Below, one piece after another: positions 44,432 to 52,249 of a DNA stretch of 64,000 nucleotides (position 1 is the first letter of the stretch; each line of letters starts with the position of its first letter). Source of the DNA: Rhodoferax saidenbachensis (GTDB lineage Bacteria > Pseudomonadota > Gammaproteobacteria > Burkholderiales > Burkholderiaceae_C); NCBI RefSeq assembly GCF_001955715.1, contig NZ_CP019239.1:1860001-1924000 (forward strand). The letters are read 5' to 3'. Position numbers and translations under genes: made by a program. A model generated the notes under the pieces. It was not told the origin of the DNA. It worked only from the letters and a program-made list of their open reading frames with translations, and did not search any database.

Positions 44432-45610
44432 ATGGAAGACATCGTTATCGTTGCAGCCACCCGCACCGCCGTTGGCAAGTTTGGTGGTTCACTCGCCAAG
44501 ACACCCGCGACCGAACTGGGCGCGCACGTCATCCAAGCCTTGCTTGCGCGCACCAAGTTTGGCGCCGACCAGATCGGTGAAATCATCATGGGCCAGGTGC
44601 TGGCCGCAGGCGCTGGGCAGAACCCGGCGCGCCAGGCGCTGATCAAAAGCGGTGTGGCCAAGGAAACCCCCGCACTGACCATCAACGCGGTGTGCGGCTC
44701 CGGCCTGAAGGCCGTGATGTTGGCCGCGCAGGCCGTGGCCTACGGCGACAGCGAGATCGTGATTGCCGGTGGCCAGGAAAACATGAGCGCATCGCCCCAC
44801 GTGCTGCTGGGCAGCCGTGACGGCCAGCGCATGGGCGACTGGAAGATGGTGGACAGCATGATCGTGGACGGCCTGTGGGACGTCTACAACCAGTACCACA
44901 TGGGCATCACCGCCGAGAACGTGGCCAAGCAGTACGGCATCACCCGCGACATGCAGGATGCACTGGCGCTGGCCAGTCAGCAAAAGGCGGCTGCGGCGCA
45001 AGACGCCGGCAAGTTTGTCGATGAAATCACGCCGTTCAGCATCGCGCAGAAGAAGGGTGACCCGATTGTTTTCTCTGCAGACGAGTTCATCAACCGCAAA
45101 TCCAACGCGGAAGCACTGGCGGGCTTGAAGCCCGCGTTTGACAAGGCCGGTGGCGTAACCGCCGGCAATGCGTCGGGCATCAATGACGGTGCCGCCGCAG
45201 TGATGGTAATGACCGCCAAGAAGGCTGCGGCCCTGGGCCTCACGCCGTTGGGCCGTATTGCCAGCTTTGCCACCAGTGGCCTGGACCCGGCCATCATGGG
45301 CATGGGCCCTGTCAGTGCGTCGCAAAAAGCCCTGGCCCGCGCCGGCTGGAAAGCCGCCGATCTGGACCTGCTGGAAATCAACGAAGCCTTCGCCGCGCAG
45401 GCCTGCGCGGTCAACCAGCAAATGGGCTGGGACACGTCCAAGGTAAATGTGAATGGCGGCGCCATCGCCATCGGGCACCCGATTGGCGCGTCTGGCTGCC
45501 GCATTCTGGTGACGCTGCTGCACGAGATGGGCCGCCGCAATGCCAAGAAGGGCATTGCCTCCCTGTGCATCGGGGGTGGCATGGGAGTTGCTCTGACTAT
45601 TGAGCGTTAG
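44432..45610 (+). CDS. phaA: Acetyl-CoA acetyltransferase (beta-ketothiolase)
   Basis: 392 residues. Acylated Cys88 (NAVCGSGLKAV), the His of 'GGAIAIGHPIGASG' and the second Cys of 'SLCIGGGMG' are in place. It condenses two acetyl-CoA to acetoacetyl-CoA for PHB synthesis. GAGGAGAGA precedes the ATG. Second gene of the pha operon. Confidence 0.96.
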   Translation: MEDIVIVAATRTAVGKFGGSLAKTPATELGAHVIQALLARTKFGADQIGEIIMGQVLAAGAGQNPARQALIKSGVAKETPALTINAVCGSGLKAVMLAAQAVAYGDSEIVIAGGQENMSASPHVLLGSRDGQRMGDWKMVDSMIVDGLWDVYNQYHMGITAENVAKQYGITRDMQDALALASQQKAAAAQDAGKFVDEITPFSIAQKKGDPIVFSADEFINRKSNAEALAGLKPAFDKAGGVTAGNASGINDGAAAVMVMTAKKAAALGLTPLGRIASFATSGLDPAIMGMGPVSASQKALARAGWKAADLDLLEINEAFAAQACAVNQQMGWDTSKVNVNGGAIAIGHPIGASGCRILVTLLHEMGRRNAKKGIASLCIGGGMGVALTIER

Positions 45611-45654
45611 GAGAATTTGAATGAAATTGGCTGTCAGCCCTTTCTGGGCGTGCG

Positions 45655-45690
45655 CTGGCAGCTCCTGTTTTTGTAGCAATTAAAACCAAA
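45655..45690 (-). repeat. Partial family B repeat upstream of phaB
   Basis: GCAGCTCCTGTTTTTGTAGC followed by AATTAAAA: the inner part of the family B unit only, in the 92-nt phaA-phaB gap. The phaB ribosome site GAGGAG follows immediately. Confidence 0.65.
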
Positions 45691-45702
45691 GAGGAGTCAA
45701 GA

Positions 45703-46440
45703 ATGAACCAAAAAGTAGCGTACGTCACCGGTGGCATGGGCGGCATTGGTACCGCCATTTGCCAGCGTTTGCACAAAGAAGGTTTCAAGGTGATTGCCGG
45801 TTGCGGCCCTACGCGGGACCACGCCAAGTGGATTGCCGAGCAGGCTGCGCTGGGTTACACCTTTTATGCGTCCGTGGGCAATGTGGGCGCCTGGGACTCC
45901 ACGGTAGAAGCCTTCAGCAAGACCAAGGCGGAACACGGCAGCATTGATGTGCTGGTCAACAACGCCGGCATCACCAAGGACCGCATGTTCTTGAAGATGA
46001 CGCGTGAAGATTGGGATTCGGTCATAGAGACCAACCTGAACTCCATGTTCAACGTCACCAAACAGGTCGTAGCCGACATGGTTGAAAAGGGCTGGGGCCG
46101 CATCATCAACATCTCTTCGGTCAATGGCGAAAAGGGCCAGGCCGGGCAGACCAATTACTCGGCGGCCAAGGCAGGTATGCATGGCTTCTCGATGGCGCTG
46201 GCGCAGGAGTTGGCGACCAAGGGTGTGACAGTTAACACCGTGAGCCCGGGCTACATCGGCACCGACATGGTCAAGGCCATCCGCGAAGACGTGCTGGCCA
46301 AGATCGTGGCCACAGTGCCCGTCAAACGCCTGGGTGAACCCAGCGAAATTGCGTCCATCATTGCCTGGCTGGCGTCCGATGAAGGTGGCTACGCCACGGG
46401 TGCAGACTTCTCCGTGAACGGTGGACTGCACATGGGTTGA
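45703..46440 (+). CDS. phaB: Acetoacetyl-CoA reductase
   Basis: 245 residues, SDR family. Nucleotide loop TGGMGGIG (9-16), 'NNAGITKD', and catalytic Ser-Tyr-Lys with 'NISSVNGEKGQAGQTNYSAAKAG'. Reduces acetoacetyl-CoA to (R)-3-hydroxybutyryl-CoA with NADPH, substrate of PhaC. Last gene of the pha operon, followed by a terminator. Confidence 0.97.
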   Translation: MNQKVAYVTGGMGGIGTAICQRLHKEGFKVIAGCGPTRDHAKWIAEQAALGYTFYASVGNVGAWDSTVEAFSKTKAEHGSIDVLVNNAGITKDRMFLKMTREDWDSVIETNLNSMFNVTKQVVADMVEKGWGRIINISSVNGEKGQAGQTNYSAAKAGMHGFSMALAQELATKGVTVNTVSPGYIGTDMVKAIREDVLAKIVATVPVKRLGEPSEIASIIAWLASDEGGYATGADFSVNGGLHMG

Positions 46441-46477
46441 GTGTGCCCTGCGACCATGTGTCGCAAAACCGCCCCAC

Positions 46478-46517
46478 ACCCCGCAAATCAGTCATGGTTT
46501 TGCGGGGTTTTGTGTTT
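46478..46517 (+). terminator. pha operon terminator
   Basis: Stem ACCCCGCAAA (46478-46487) with TTTGCGGGGT (46498-46507), loop of ten nt, then TTTGTGTTTTTG. Confidence 0.85.
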
Positions 46518-46822
46518 TTGGCGTGATACGCTCAACGCCGATGCGAGAAATTCTTACCGTCACCATCTACTCCCTGTCCGGTGTGTTGTTACGCACCGGC
46601 TTCAGCCGTACCAGCAGCACCGTGTGTTGTCCGTCAAGCCAGTGCCTGCAGGAGATCCCGGCAAGTGCAAATTGACCGTGACAAATGTCACGCAAGTGGC
46701 GCTCCATCTCACTTTGAACCCATCTGCAGCGTTGTAGGTCTGGGAGCCGACGCCCATAATTGTTCCGACAAGACGGGTGGCCAGGGGGAGACCGGGGTGT
46801 TTGTTTCGGTAATACATGGCAT
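46518..46822 (+). other. Gene-free stretch before the HD-GYP gene
   Basis: About 305 nt with no convincing gene. It contains one inverted repeat, GTGACA-AA-TGTCAC (46678-46691), directly after TTGACC, which could be an operator, and a possible -10 CATAAT (near 46755). I cannot assign a promoter with confidence. Confidence 0.4.
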
Positions 46823-48124
46823 ATGAGAAAAGACGAATCCGACTTTGTTGACGTGGGGCAACTGCGCATTGGCATGTACGTTGAGTTGGACGTGGGCTGG
46901 ATGGCGCATCCCTTTCCCACGGGCAGTTTCAAGATTTCCTCGCAAAAACAGATTGAGACCATCCGTGGTCTGGGCTTGGCCCGTGTGCGCTACGTACCGG
47001 CTAAAAGTGACCCCGACTTGCCCCATGATGACGCCACCCACAGCCTGGGCTACAACGCGCAGGCCAGTGTCGCCGACGCACAGCGCCAGCAGGAGCAGCA
47101 CCACGAGCAACAGCTGCGTCGCCAGCGTGCAGAGCTCCTGGGCGCCCAGCAGCGCAGTTTGGTGGTGTGCGAAAAGCGCTTCGGTGAAGCCACCCGCAAC
47201 TACCGTAAGACCGTAGAGCAATTGCACTCCCACCCCCAGGAGGCGGCGCAGCAGTGCCAAAGCATGGTGCAGAACTTTGTGTGTGAAATGCTGGCCGATG
47301 GCGATTCCGCCATCCGTTTGCTGTCAGAGGCCGCGGGCGACAAATCCTCCATGCATCCGGTCAATGTCACCATTGTTTCCCTGTTGCTGGGCAAGGCCAT
47401 GGGGCTGCAGGAGACCGATTTGGTCGACCTTGGAATGGCGGCTTTCCTGCACGACATTGGCAAGCTGAACATGCCTGATCGGGTGCGCTGGCTGGAAGAC
47501 AACTTTTCCGGCGCCGAGTACAAGCTTTACCAGGAGCACGTGGCGCAAAGCGTGCTGGTCGGCAAAAGCATGGCCCTCTCCAGAGGGGCTTTGCTGGCGA
47601 TTGCCCAGCACCATGAGCTGATCGATGGCAGTGGTTTTCCGGCCCACATCAAGGGCGAGCAAATGAGTATGGCGGCCCGCATTCTGGCGTTGGTCAATCG
47701 CTACGACAACCTGTGCAACCCCGCCCGCCCGGCTGCTGCGATGACGCCGCATGAGGCGCTGGCCCTGATCTTTGCGCAACTCAAGACCCGTTTTGATACC
47801 GTGGCGCTTAGCGCGTTCATCCGCATGATGGGTGTCTATCCACCCGGCTCGGTGGTGCAACTGGTGGATGAGCGGTATGCAATGGTGGTGTCGGTCAACT
47901 CATCACGCCCGCTGCGCCCCCGCATCATCGTGCACGAGAGTGGTGTGTCCAAGGACGAGGCGCTGATCCTGGATCTGGAACATGTGCCCAACATTGGCAT
48001 CCGCCGAAGCCTCAAACCGGCCAATCTGCCCAGTGCGGCCATGGACTATCTCTCCCCGCGCCAGCGGGTGTGTTATTTCTTCGAAAAAGCAGCCGATGCG
48101 CCCGTGCACGAGGCTGTGGCATGA
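46823..48124 (+). CDS. HD-GYP domain protein (c-di-GMP phosphodiesterase type)
   Basis: 433 residues. N-terminal DUF3391-like region ('VDVGQLRIGMYVELDVGWMAHPFPTGSFKIS'), a Gln/Arg-rich helix (about 85-130), and an HD-GYP domain with His210-Asp211 (AAFLHDIGKLNMPD) and 'HHELIDGSGFP' (263-273). HD-GYP enzymes hydrolyse cyclic di-GMP; the Tyr of GYP is Phe here, a common variant. Its stop codon overlaps the start of a GGDEF-EAL gene. Confidence 0.92.
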   Translation: MRKDESDFVDVGQLRIGMYVELDVGWMAHPFPTGSFKISSQKQIETIRGLGLARVRYVPAKSDPDLPHDDATHSLGYNAQASVADAQRQQEQHHEQQLRRQRAELLGAQQRSLVVCEKRFGEATRNYRKTVEQLHSHPQEAAQQCQSMVQNFVCEMLADGDSAIRLLSEAAGDKSSMHPVNVTIVSLLLGKAMGLQETDLVDLGMAAFLHDIGKLNMPDRVRWLEDNFSGAEYKLYQEHVAQSVLVGKSMALSRGALLAIAQHHELIDGSGFPAHIKGEQMSMAARILALVNRYDNLCNPARPAAAMTPHEALALIFAQLKTRFDTVALSAFIRMMGVYPPGSVVQLVDERYAMVVSVNSSRPLRPRIIVHESGVSKDEALILDLEHVPNIGIRRSLKPANLPSAAMDYLSPRQRVCYFFEKAADAPVHEAVA

Positions 48125-50181
48125 CGCCAGCGCCGTGGGGTGGCCTACTCGATGGGTTGCTCGAAGCGGTATGGTTGGTAGACCCCAGGAGCCTGCGTAT
48201 CCTGGCGGTGAACCAAGTGGCCTGCACGCTCGTGGGCATGGCCGCACAGGACATCATCGGCAAGCCCGCGATTGAATTCACGGCCACCCCGGAAGACATG
48301 TTTTTCTGGGAAGACGTGGCTGCTGGCGTAGCGGACAACATCCACTCCAGCACTTTGCTGCGCTGCGCGGATGGCATCGCCATTCCCGTGGAACGCCGCG
48401 TCAGTCGCGTGCGCCTGGACGCGGATGAGCCCGTGTTTCTGGTTGGCTTGCACGATCTGCGCCCACAGCAGCAGGTCGAACAGGAGCTGGAGAACCGCCT
48501 GGCCGAACTGCGTGCTACGCTGGAGTCCACTGGCGACGGTATTCTTGTCACAGACCTGTATGGCCGCGTGCGCAACTACAACCACAGTTTTGTCACGCTG
48601 TGGGGCGTGCCCGAGGCCGTGCTGGAAGCCCCGGGGGACCAGCCCCTGTTCGCCCATCTGGCTGGCAGCATGCAGGACCCTAAGGGTTATTTTCAGCGTC
48701 TGCAGCAGATCCATGCCGACCCGACACTGGAAGTGCGCGATGTGCTGGTACTGCAGTCGGGCCGCCTGATAGAACGCTTTACCCGACCCCAGACCAGCCA
48801 CGGCCGCACGCTCGGGCGGGTGTTTGCGTTCAGTGACATTACCGAGCGGCACGAGGCCCAAAAACGCATTGAAACGCTGGCCTATACCGACGTTCTGACC
48901 GGCCTGCCCAACCGACTGTTGCTGGGCCAGCGCGCCGATCTGGCCCTGCGCATGGCACAGCGCCATGGGGGAACCTTCGCCATCCTGTTTGTCGATCTGG
49001 ACCGCTTCAAGAACATCAACGACTCACTGGGCCATGGGTTTGGCGACCGCGTGCTGATCGAGGTGGCGGCGCGCATTCAACAAGGTCTGCGGGAGGTGGA
49101 CACCCTGTGCCGACCTGGTGGGGATGAATTCCTGGTGTTCTTGCAGGAGGCCGACGCCCTGGGTGCAGAAATCGGGGCCCGCCGCATTCTGCAAGCACTG
49201 TCCCAGCCCTTTGACATGGACGGCATGAACTTCACCATGGGCTGCAGCATCGGTGTTGCCATGTACCCGGAAGACGGCAAGACGCTGGACACCTTGATCC
49301 AGTGCGCCGATACCGCCATGTACCGCGTGAAAGAGCGGGGCCGCGGCAACTTCCGCTTCTACCAGCCACAGATGAATGTAGACCTGCTCTCGCGCATGAA
49401 GATGGACCATGCCATGCGCCTGGGGCTGGAGCAAGGCCTGTTCAGCCTGCACTACCAGCCACAGGTCTCCCTGGTGGATGGTGGCCTGCTGGGCGCCGAA
49501 GCGCTGGTGCGCTGGACCGATGCCGATTTGGGCCAGGTGCCGCCTGCCACCTTTATTCCGCTGGCCGAAGAAACCGGTTTCATCATCGCCATTGGCAACT
49601 GGGTGCTGGCAGAAGCGGTGCGCCAGGCGGTTGCCTGGCAGACCAGCGGCAAACCCGTGGTGGTGTCGGTGAATGTGTCGGCACTGCAGTTCCAGCAGCC
49701 CGATTTTGTGGATCGGGTGGCTGACACCATCCGCCAGGCAGGGCTGGAGCCTGCGCTGCTGGAGCTGGAACTCACCGAATCCATCCTGATCCGTGATGCC
49801 AATGAAACCTTGGCACGCCTGCATGCACTGGCCGATCTGGGTCTGAGCCTGGCCATTGATGACTTTGGCACGGGTTACTCCAGCCTGGCCTACCTGAAGA
49901 AGTTTCCGATTTCCAAACTCAAGATTGACCGCGCCTTTGTCATGGGCTTGCCCCAGGACGAGAGTGACCGTGCAATTGTGAGCGCCACCATTGGCATGGC
50001 GCGTGCGCTCAAAATGACGGTGGTGGCCGAGGGTGTGGAAACCGAAGCCCAGCGGGACTACCTGCGTGGGCTGGACTGCGAGTCCTTTCAGGGCTTCCTG
50101 TGTGCGCCGGGCTTGCCGGCCGCAGAGTTTGAGGTGCTGGCTGCCAGCCTGCCGCGTGGCACGGTGGGGCCGCTGCTGTAA
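48121..50181 (+). CDS. PAS-PAS-GGDEF-EAL cyclic-di-GMP signalling protein
   Basis: 686 residues, no membrane helix. PAS-like domains at about 8-110 and 135-245, a GGDEF domain with intact PGGDEF (near 331-336), and an EAL domain with EAL at 460-462, 'DDFGTGYSSLAYLKKFPISKLKIDRAFV' and 'AEGVETEAQ'. Both active-site motifs look functional, so it could make and degrade cyclic di-GMP; an RXXD-type inhibitory site is not obvious. Starts at the ATGA overlap with the HD-GYP gene. Confidence 0.94.
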   Translation: MTPAPWGGLLDGLLEAVWLVDPRSLRILAVNQVACTLVGMAAQDIIGKPAIEFTATPEDMFFWEDVAAGVADNIHSSTLLRCADGIAIPVERRVSRVRLDADEPVFLVGLHDLRPQQQVEQELENRLAELRATLESTGDGILVTDLYGRVRNYNHSFVTLWGVPEAVLEAPGDQPLFAHLAGSMQDPKGYFQRLQQIHADPTLEVRDVLVLQSGRLIERFTRPQTSHGRTLGRVFAFSDITERHEAQKRIETLAYTDVLTGLPNRLLLGQRADLALRMAQRHGGTFAILFVDLDRFKNINDSLGHGFGDRVLIEVAARIQQGLREVDTLCRPGGDEFLVFLQEADALGAEIGARRILQALSQPFDMDGMNFTMGCSIGVAMYPEDGKTLDTLIQCADTAMYRVKERGRGNFRFYQPQMNVDLLSRMKMDHAMRLGLEQGLFSLHYQPQVSLVDGGLLGAEALVRWTDADLGQVPPATFIPLAEETGFIIAIGNWVLAEAVRQAVAWQTSGKPVVVSVNVSALQFQQPDFVDRVADTIRQAGLEPALLELELTESILIRDANETLARLHALADLGLSLAIDDFGTGYSSLAYLKKFPISKLKIDRAFVMGLPQDESDRAIVSATIGMARALKMTVVAEGVETEAQRDYLRGLDCESFQGFLCAPGLPAAEFEVLAASLPRGTVGPLL

Positions 50182-50197
50182 GCCTGCTAGTCCGGCT

Positions 50198-51013
50198 TCA
50201 GCCGTGCAGGCCTTTCCACAACATGTAGGCGGCCAGTGCATACAGCACTCCGGCAAACACCCGTTTGAGTTTGGCCACAGGCAGGCTGTGCGCCAGTTTG
50301 GCGCCCAGCGGCGCGGTGAGCACACTGCAACTGGCGATGACTAACAACGCAGGCAGCCAGATAAAGCCCAATGACCACGCGGGCAAGCCCGGTGTGCCCT
50401 GGCCACTGATGGAGTAACCCACGGCATTCGCCAGCGCAATCGGAAAGCCCAGCGCCGCACTGGTGGCCACCGCATTGATGATGGCCACGTTGTGTGCCAC
50501 CATGAATGGCACGCTGATAAAGCCGCCGCCCGCGCCCACCAGACCGGAGATCAGCCCAATCACGCCGCCCGCGCCCACCATACCGACGGTGCCCGGCATG
50601 GCGTTGCCCGGCTTGGGCTTCTTGTCCAGAAACATTTGCGTGGCCGAGAAACCAATGAAAGTGGCAAAAATCAGCGCCAGTGTTGTGCCCTTGAGCAAGG
50701 CAAAAATTCCCATGCTGCCGATGGCGCCGCCGATCACGATGCCTGGCGCCAGGCCCTTGACGATGTCCCAGCGTACTGCGCCACGTTTGTGGTGGGCCCG
50801 CACGCTGGAGATGGAGGTGAACATGATGGTGGCCATGGAGGTGGCAATCGCCATCTTCACTGCCAGATCGGCCGGCACGCCCTGGCCCGACATGATCAGC
50901 GTCATGAACGGGCCGATCAGCATGCCACCGCCAATGCCCAGCAGACCGGCCATGAAACCGGTGGCCAGGCCCAGTGCGGCCAGTTCAAGAATCAGCACAG
51001 GATCGAAATGCAT
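50198..51013 (-). CDS. TauE/SafE family sulfite exporter-like permease
   Basis: 271 residues, about eight membrane helices in two repeats ('GFMAGLLGIGGGMLIGPFMTLIM' and 'GLISGLVGAGGGFISVPFMV'), each with the Gly-rich TauE motif. Family members export organosulfur anions or sulfite. No sulfur-metabolism genes are adjacent, so the substrate is open. Separated from zapA by the 6S RNA gene. Confidence 0.9.
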   Translation of the reverse strand: MHFDPVLILELAALGLATGFMAGLLGIGGGMLIGPFMTLIMSGQGVPADLAVKMAIATSMATIMFTSISSVRAHHKRGAVRWDIVKGLAPGIVIGGAIGSMGIFALLKGTTLALIFATFIGFSATQMFLDKKPKPGNAMPGTVGMVGAGGVIGLISGLVGAGGGFISVPFMVAHNVAIINAVATSAALGFPIALANAVGYSISGQGTPGLPAWSLGFIWLPALLVIASCSVLTAPLGAKLAHSLPVAKLKRVFAGVLYALAAYMLWKGLHG

Positions 51014-51043
51014 GGGTGGCTAGGCAGAGGGGAGGAAGGAATA

Positions 51044-51222
51044 GGTGTCTGCGGTGTGATCCACCAGACCGTCACCCTAAACCGAAGTTTAGGTGGGCGA
51101 GGTCAGCACAAGCTTTGGGTTCATCTAACGCGAGATGATCACGCTAGCCTGGCAATGTTCCAAGCCCGGGCTCAATGAGCATTGGTTCAGGAAATATAAA
51201 GCCCGGTAGCACCGCAGACAAA
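51044..51222 (-). ncRNA. ssrS: 6S RNA
   Basis: A ~179-nt minus-strand RNA. Its ends pair as GTCTGCGGTG (complement of 51210-51219) and CACCGCAGAC (complement of 51047-51056), a 10-bp closing stem. The inside reads CCTGAACCAATGCTC then CTCGCCCACC, the open-bubble architecture that mimics a melted promoter and captures sigma-70 polymerase. TACAAT (complement of 51226-51231) is a -10 box at the right distance. The position next to zapA is the conserved one in proteobacteria. Confidence 0.85.
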
Positions 51223-51232
51223 AGCATTGTAG

Positions 51233-51309
51233 CCCCCACGCTCCACCGCTGCGCGGGTCGCTGCCCCCTCAGGGGGCTCATTTTGCTTGGGGCGGCCCGG
51301 CGCAAAATT
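51233..51309 (-). repeat. Dispersed intergenic repeat, family A, copy 2
   Basis: Minus-strand text CGGGCCGCCCCAAGCAAAAT, GCCCCCTGAGGGGGCAGCG and GGAGCGTGGGGGCT aligns with copy 1 at 2548. It fills the gap between zapA and the 6S RNA, and reaches to the 6S -10 box, so the 6S -35 region lies in repeat sequence. Confidence 0.8.
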
Positions 51310-51329
51310 GTCCGTTGCTGTGGTTAGAT

Positions 51330-51686
51330 TTAAAGTAAACGGCCGTCTTCACCCAGCGCTTCGTCCAGGCGTTCCAGCAGCGAGGTCAACAGCAGGTCAG
51401 GGTCTCCGGCATGTTCCGTCGAGCGGGCCACGGCTGGCGCCGTTTCACTGGCCAGTACATCGCTTGTGCCTGCCGCAGCGGCGGGTGCACGTTCTGGCAG
51501 GTCAAAGGCCAGGTTCAGGGCAGCCAGCACCGCAATGCGGTCACGTGCACGCACCTTGCCGGCGTCGCGGATCTTGCACATGGCGGAGTCCACACGCTCC
51601 ACGGCTTCGAGCAGTTTGGTTTCGCCACCTTCGGGGCAGCCCAGCAGGTAGCTTTGCCCCATGATTTGAACTTCGAGCTGTTTCAT
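51330..51686 (-). CDS. zapA: Cell division protein ZapA
   Basis: 118 residues. 'KQLEVQIMGQSYLLGCPEGGETKLLEAVERVDSAMCKIRD' is the ZapA N-terminal domain, followed by 'ARDRIAVLAALNLAFDL' and a C-terminal coiled coil. An Ala-rich insertion lies at about 68-90. ZapA bundles FtsZ filaments. Start overlaps the end of the ZapB-like gene by 4 nt. Confidence 0.93.
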   Translation of the reverse strand: MKQLEVQIMGQSYLLGCPEGGETKLLEAVERVDSAMCKIRDAGKVRARDRIAVLAALNLAFDLPERAPAAAAGTSDVLASETAPAVARSTEHAGDPDLLLTSLLERLDEALGEDGRLL

Positions 51687-51907
51687 GATGGGTCTTTTTG
51701 TGCCGTAGTGGCTTCAGGGAGCCGCTCCAGCAGGGCATCGACGCGCGCCCGCGCAGCACCCAAGCGGGATTTCAGCGAATCACGTTCCTGTGCCAGCGCG
51801 TCCACCTGGTCGGAGAGCAGTGCATTGGTGCGCTGCAACTCTTCGTAGCGCACCAGCAGGCGTTCCACGCGGTCGGCAATTTGGTCGATTTGGGTCTGGT
51901 TCGACAT
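51683..51907 (-). CDS. Small ZapB-like coiled-coil protein
   Basis: 74 residues, almost wholly helical with heptads ('IADRVERLLVRYEELQRTNALLSDQVDALAQERDSLKSRL' in outline). This matches a small family of uncharacterised proteins encoded just before zapA, similar in size and style to ZapB, which links ZapA to the divisome. Role inferred from size, coiled coil and the ATGA overlap with zapA. Confidence 0.85.
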   Translation of the reverse strand: MSNQTQIDQIADRVERLLVRYEELQRTNALLSDQVDALAQERDSLKSRLGAARARVDALLERLPEATTAQKDPS

Positions 51908-51957
51908 AAGTGGAGCATTGTAGGGTTTGCGACAGGCTGCGCCGCGTAAAATACGCG

Positions 51958-52165
51958 GGTTGGTGCTCGCGGTGTGGTTCACACGCAGCAGTTCAACGGG
52001 AAGCAGGAGGGAGACGCTGACAACAGCCAACCTAACCTGCGCTGCCCCCGCAACGGTAAGTGGACGAATCTCCCGATTCCGCTTCCATCACGGCCACTGA
52101 GCGTTCTGAACAAACGCTTGGGAAGGCGATGGAGGTTGTTCCACCAGCCCGGATACCGGCCAACA
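51958..52165 (+). promoter_or_regulatory. Cobalamin riboswitch
   Basis: The conserved blocks are all present in order: GGGAAGCAGG, the B12-box-like CTGCCCCCGCAACGGTAA (near 52038-52057), GCCACTGAG, TTGGGAAGGCGATGG and AGCCCGGATACCGGCC (ending near 52163). Adenosylcobalamin binding should turn off the btuB-cob operon that starts at 52250. Confidence 0.95.
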
Positions 52166-52249
52166 AGGTGGTTGCACGCGTGCGTGCTGCCTTGACGCTC
52201 ATGCCCAGGCGGGGAAGCCCGGGAGAGTTTCTATCGGGTTTTTTATTTC

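Noticed and set aside
46678..46691. GTGACA-AA-TGTCAC as a CRP/FNR-type site
   Set aside because: Spacing of the half-sites (2 nt) is too short for the CRP/FNR consensus, and no promoter could be placed next to it.
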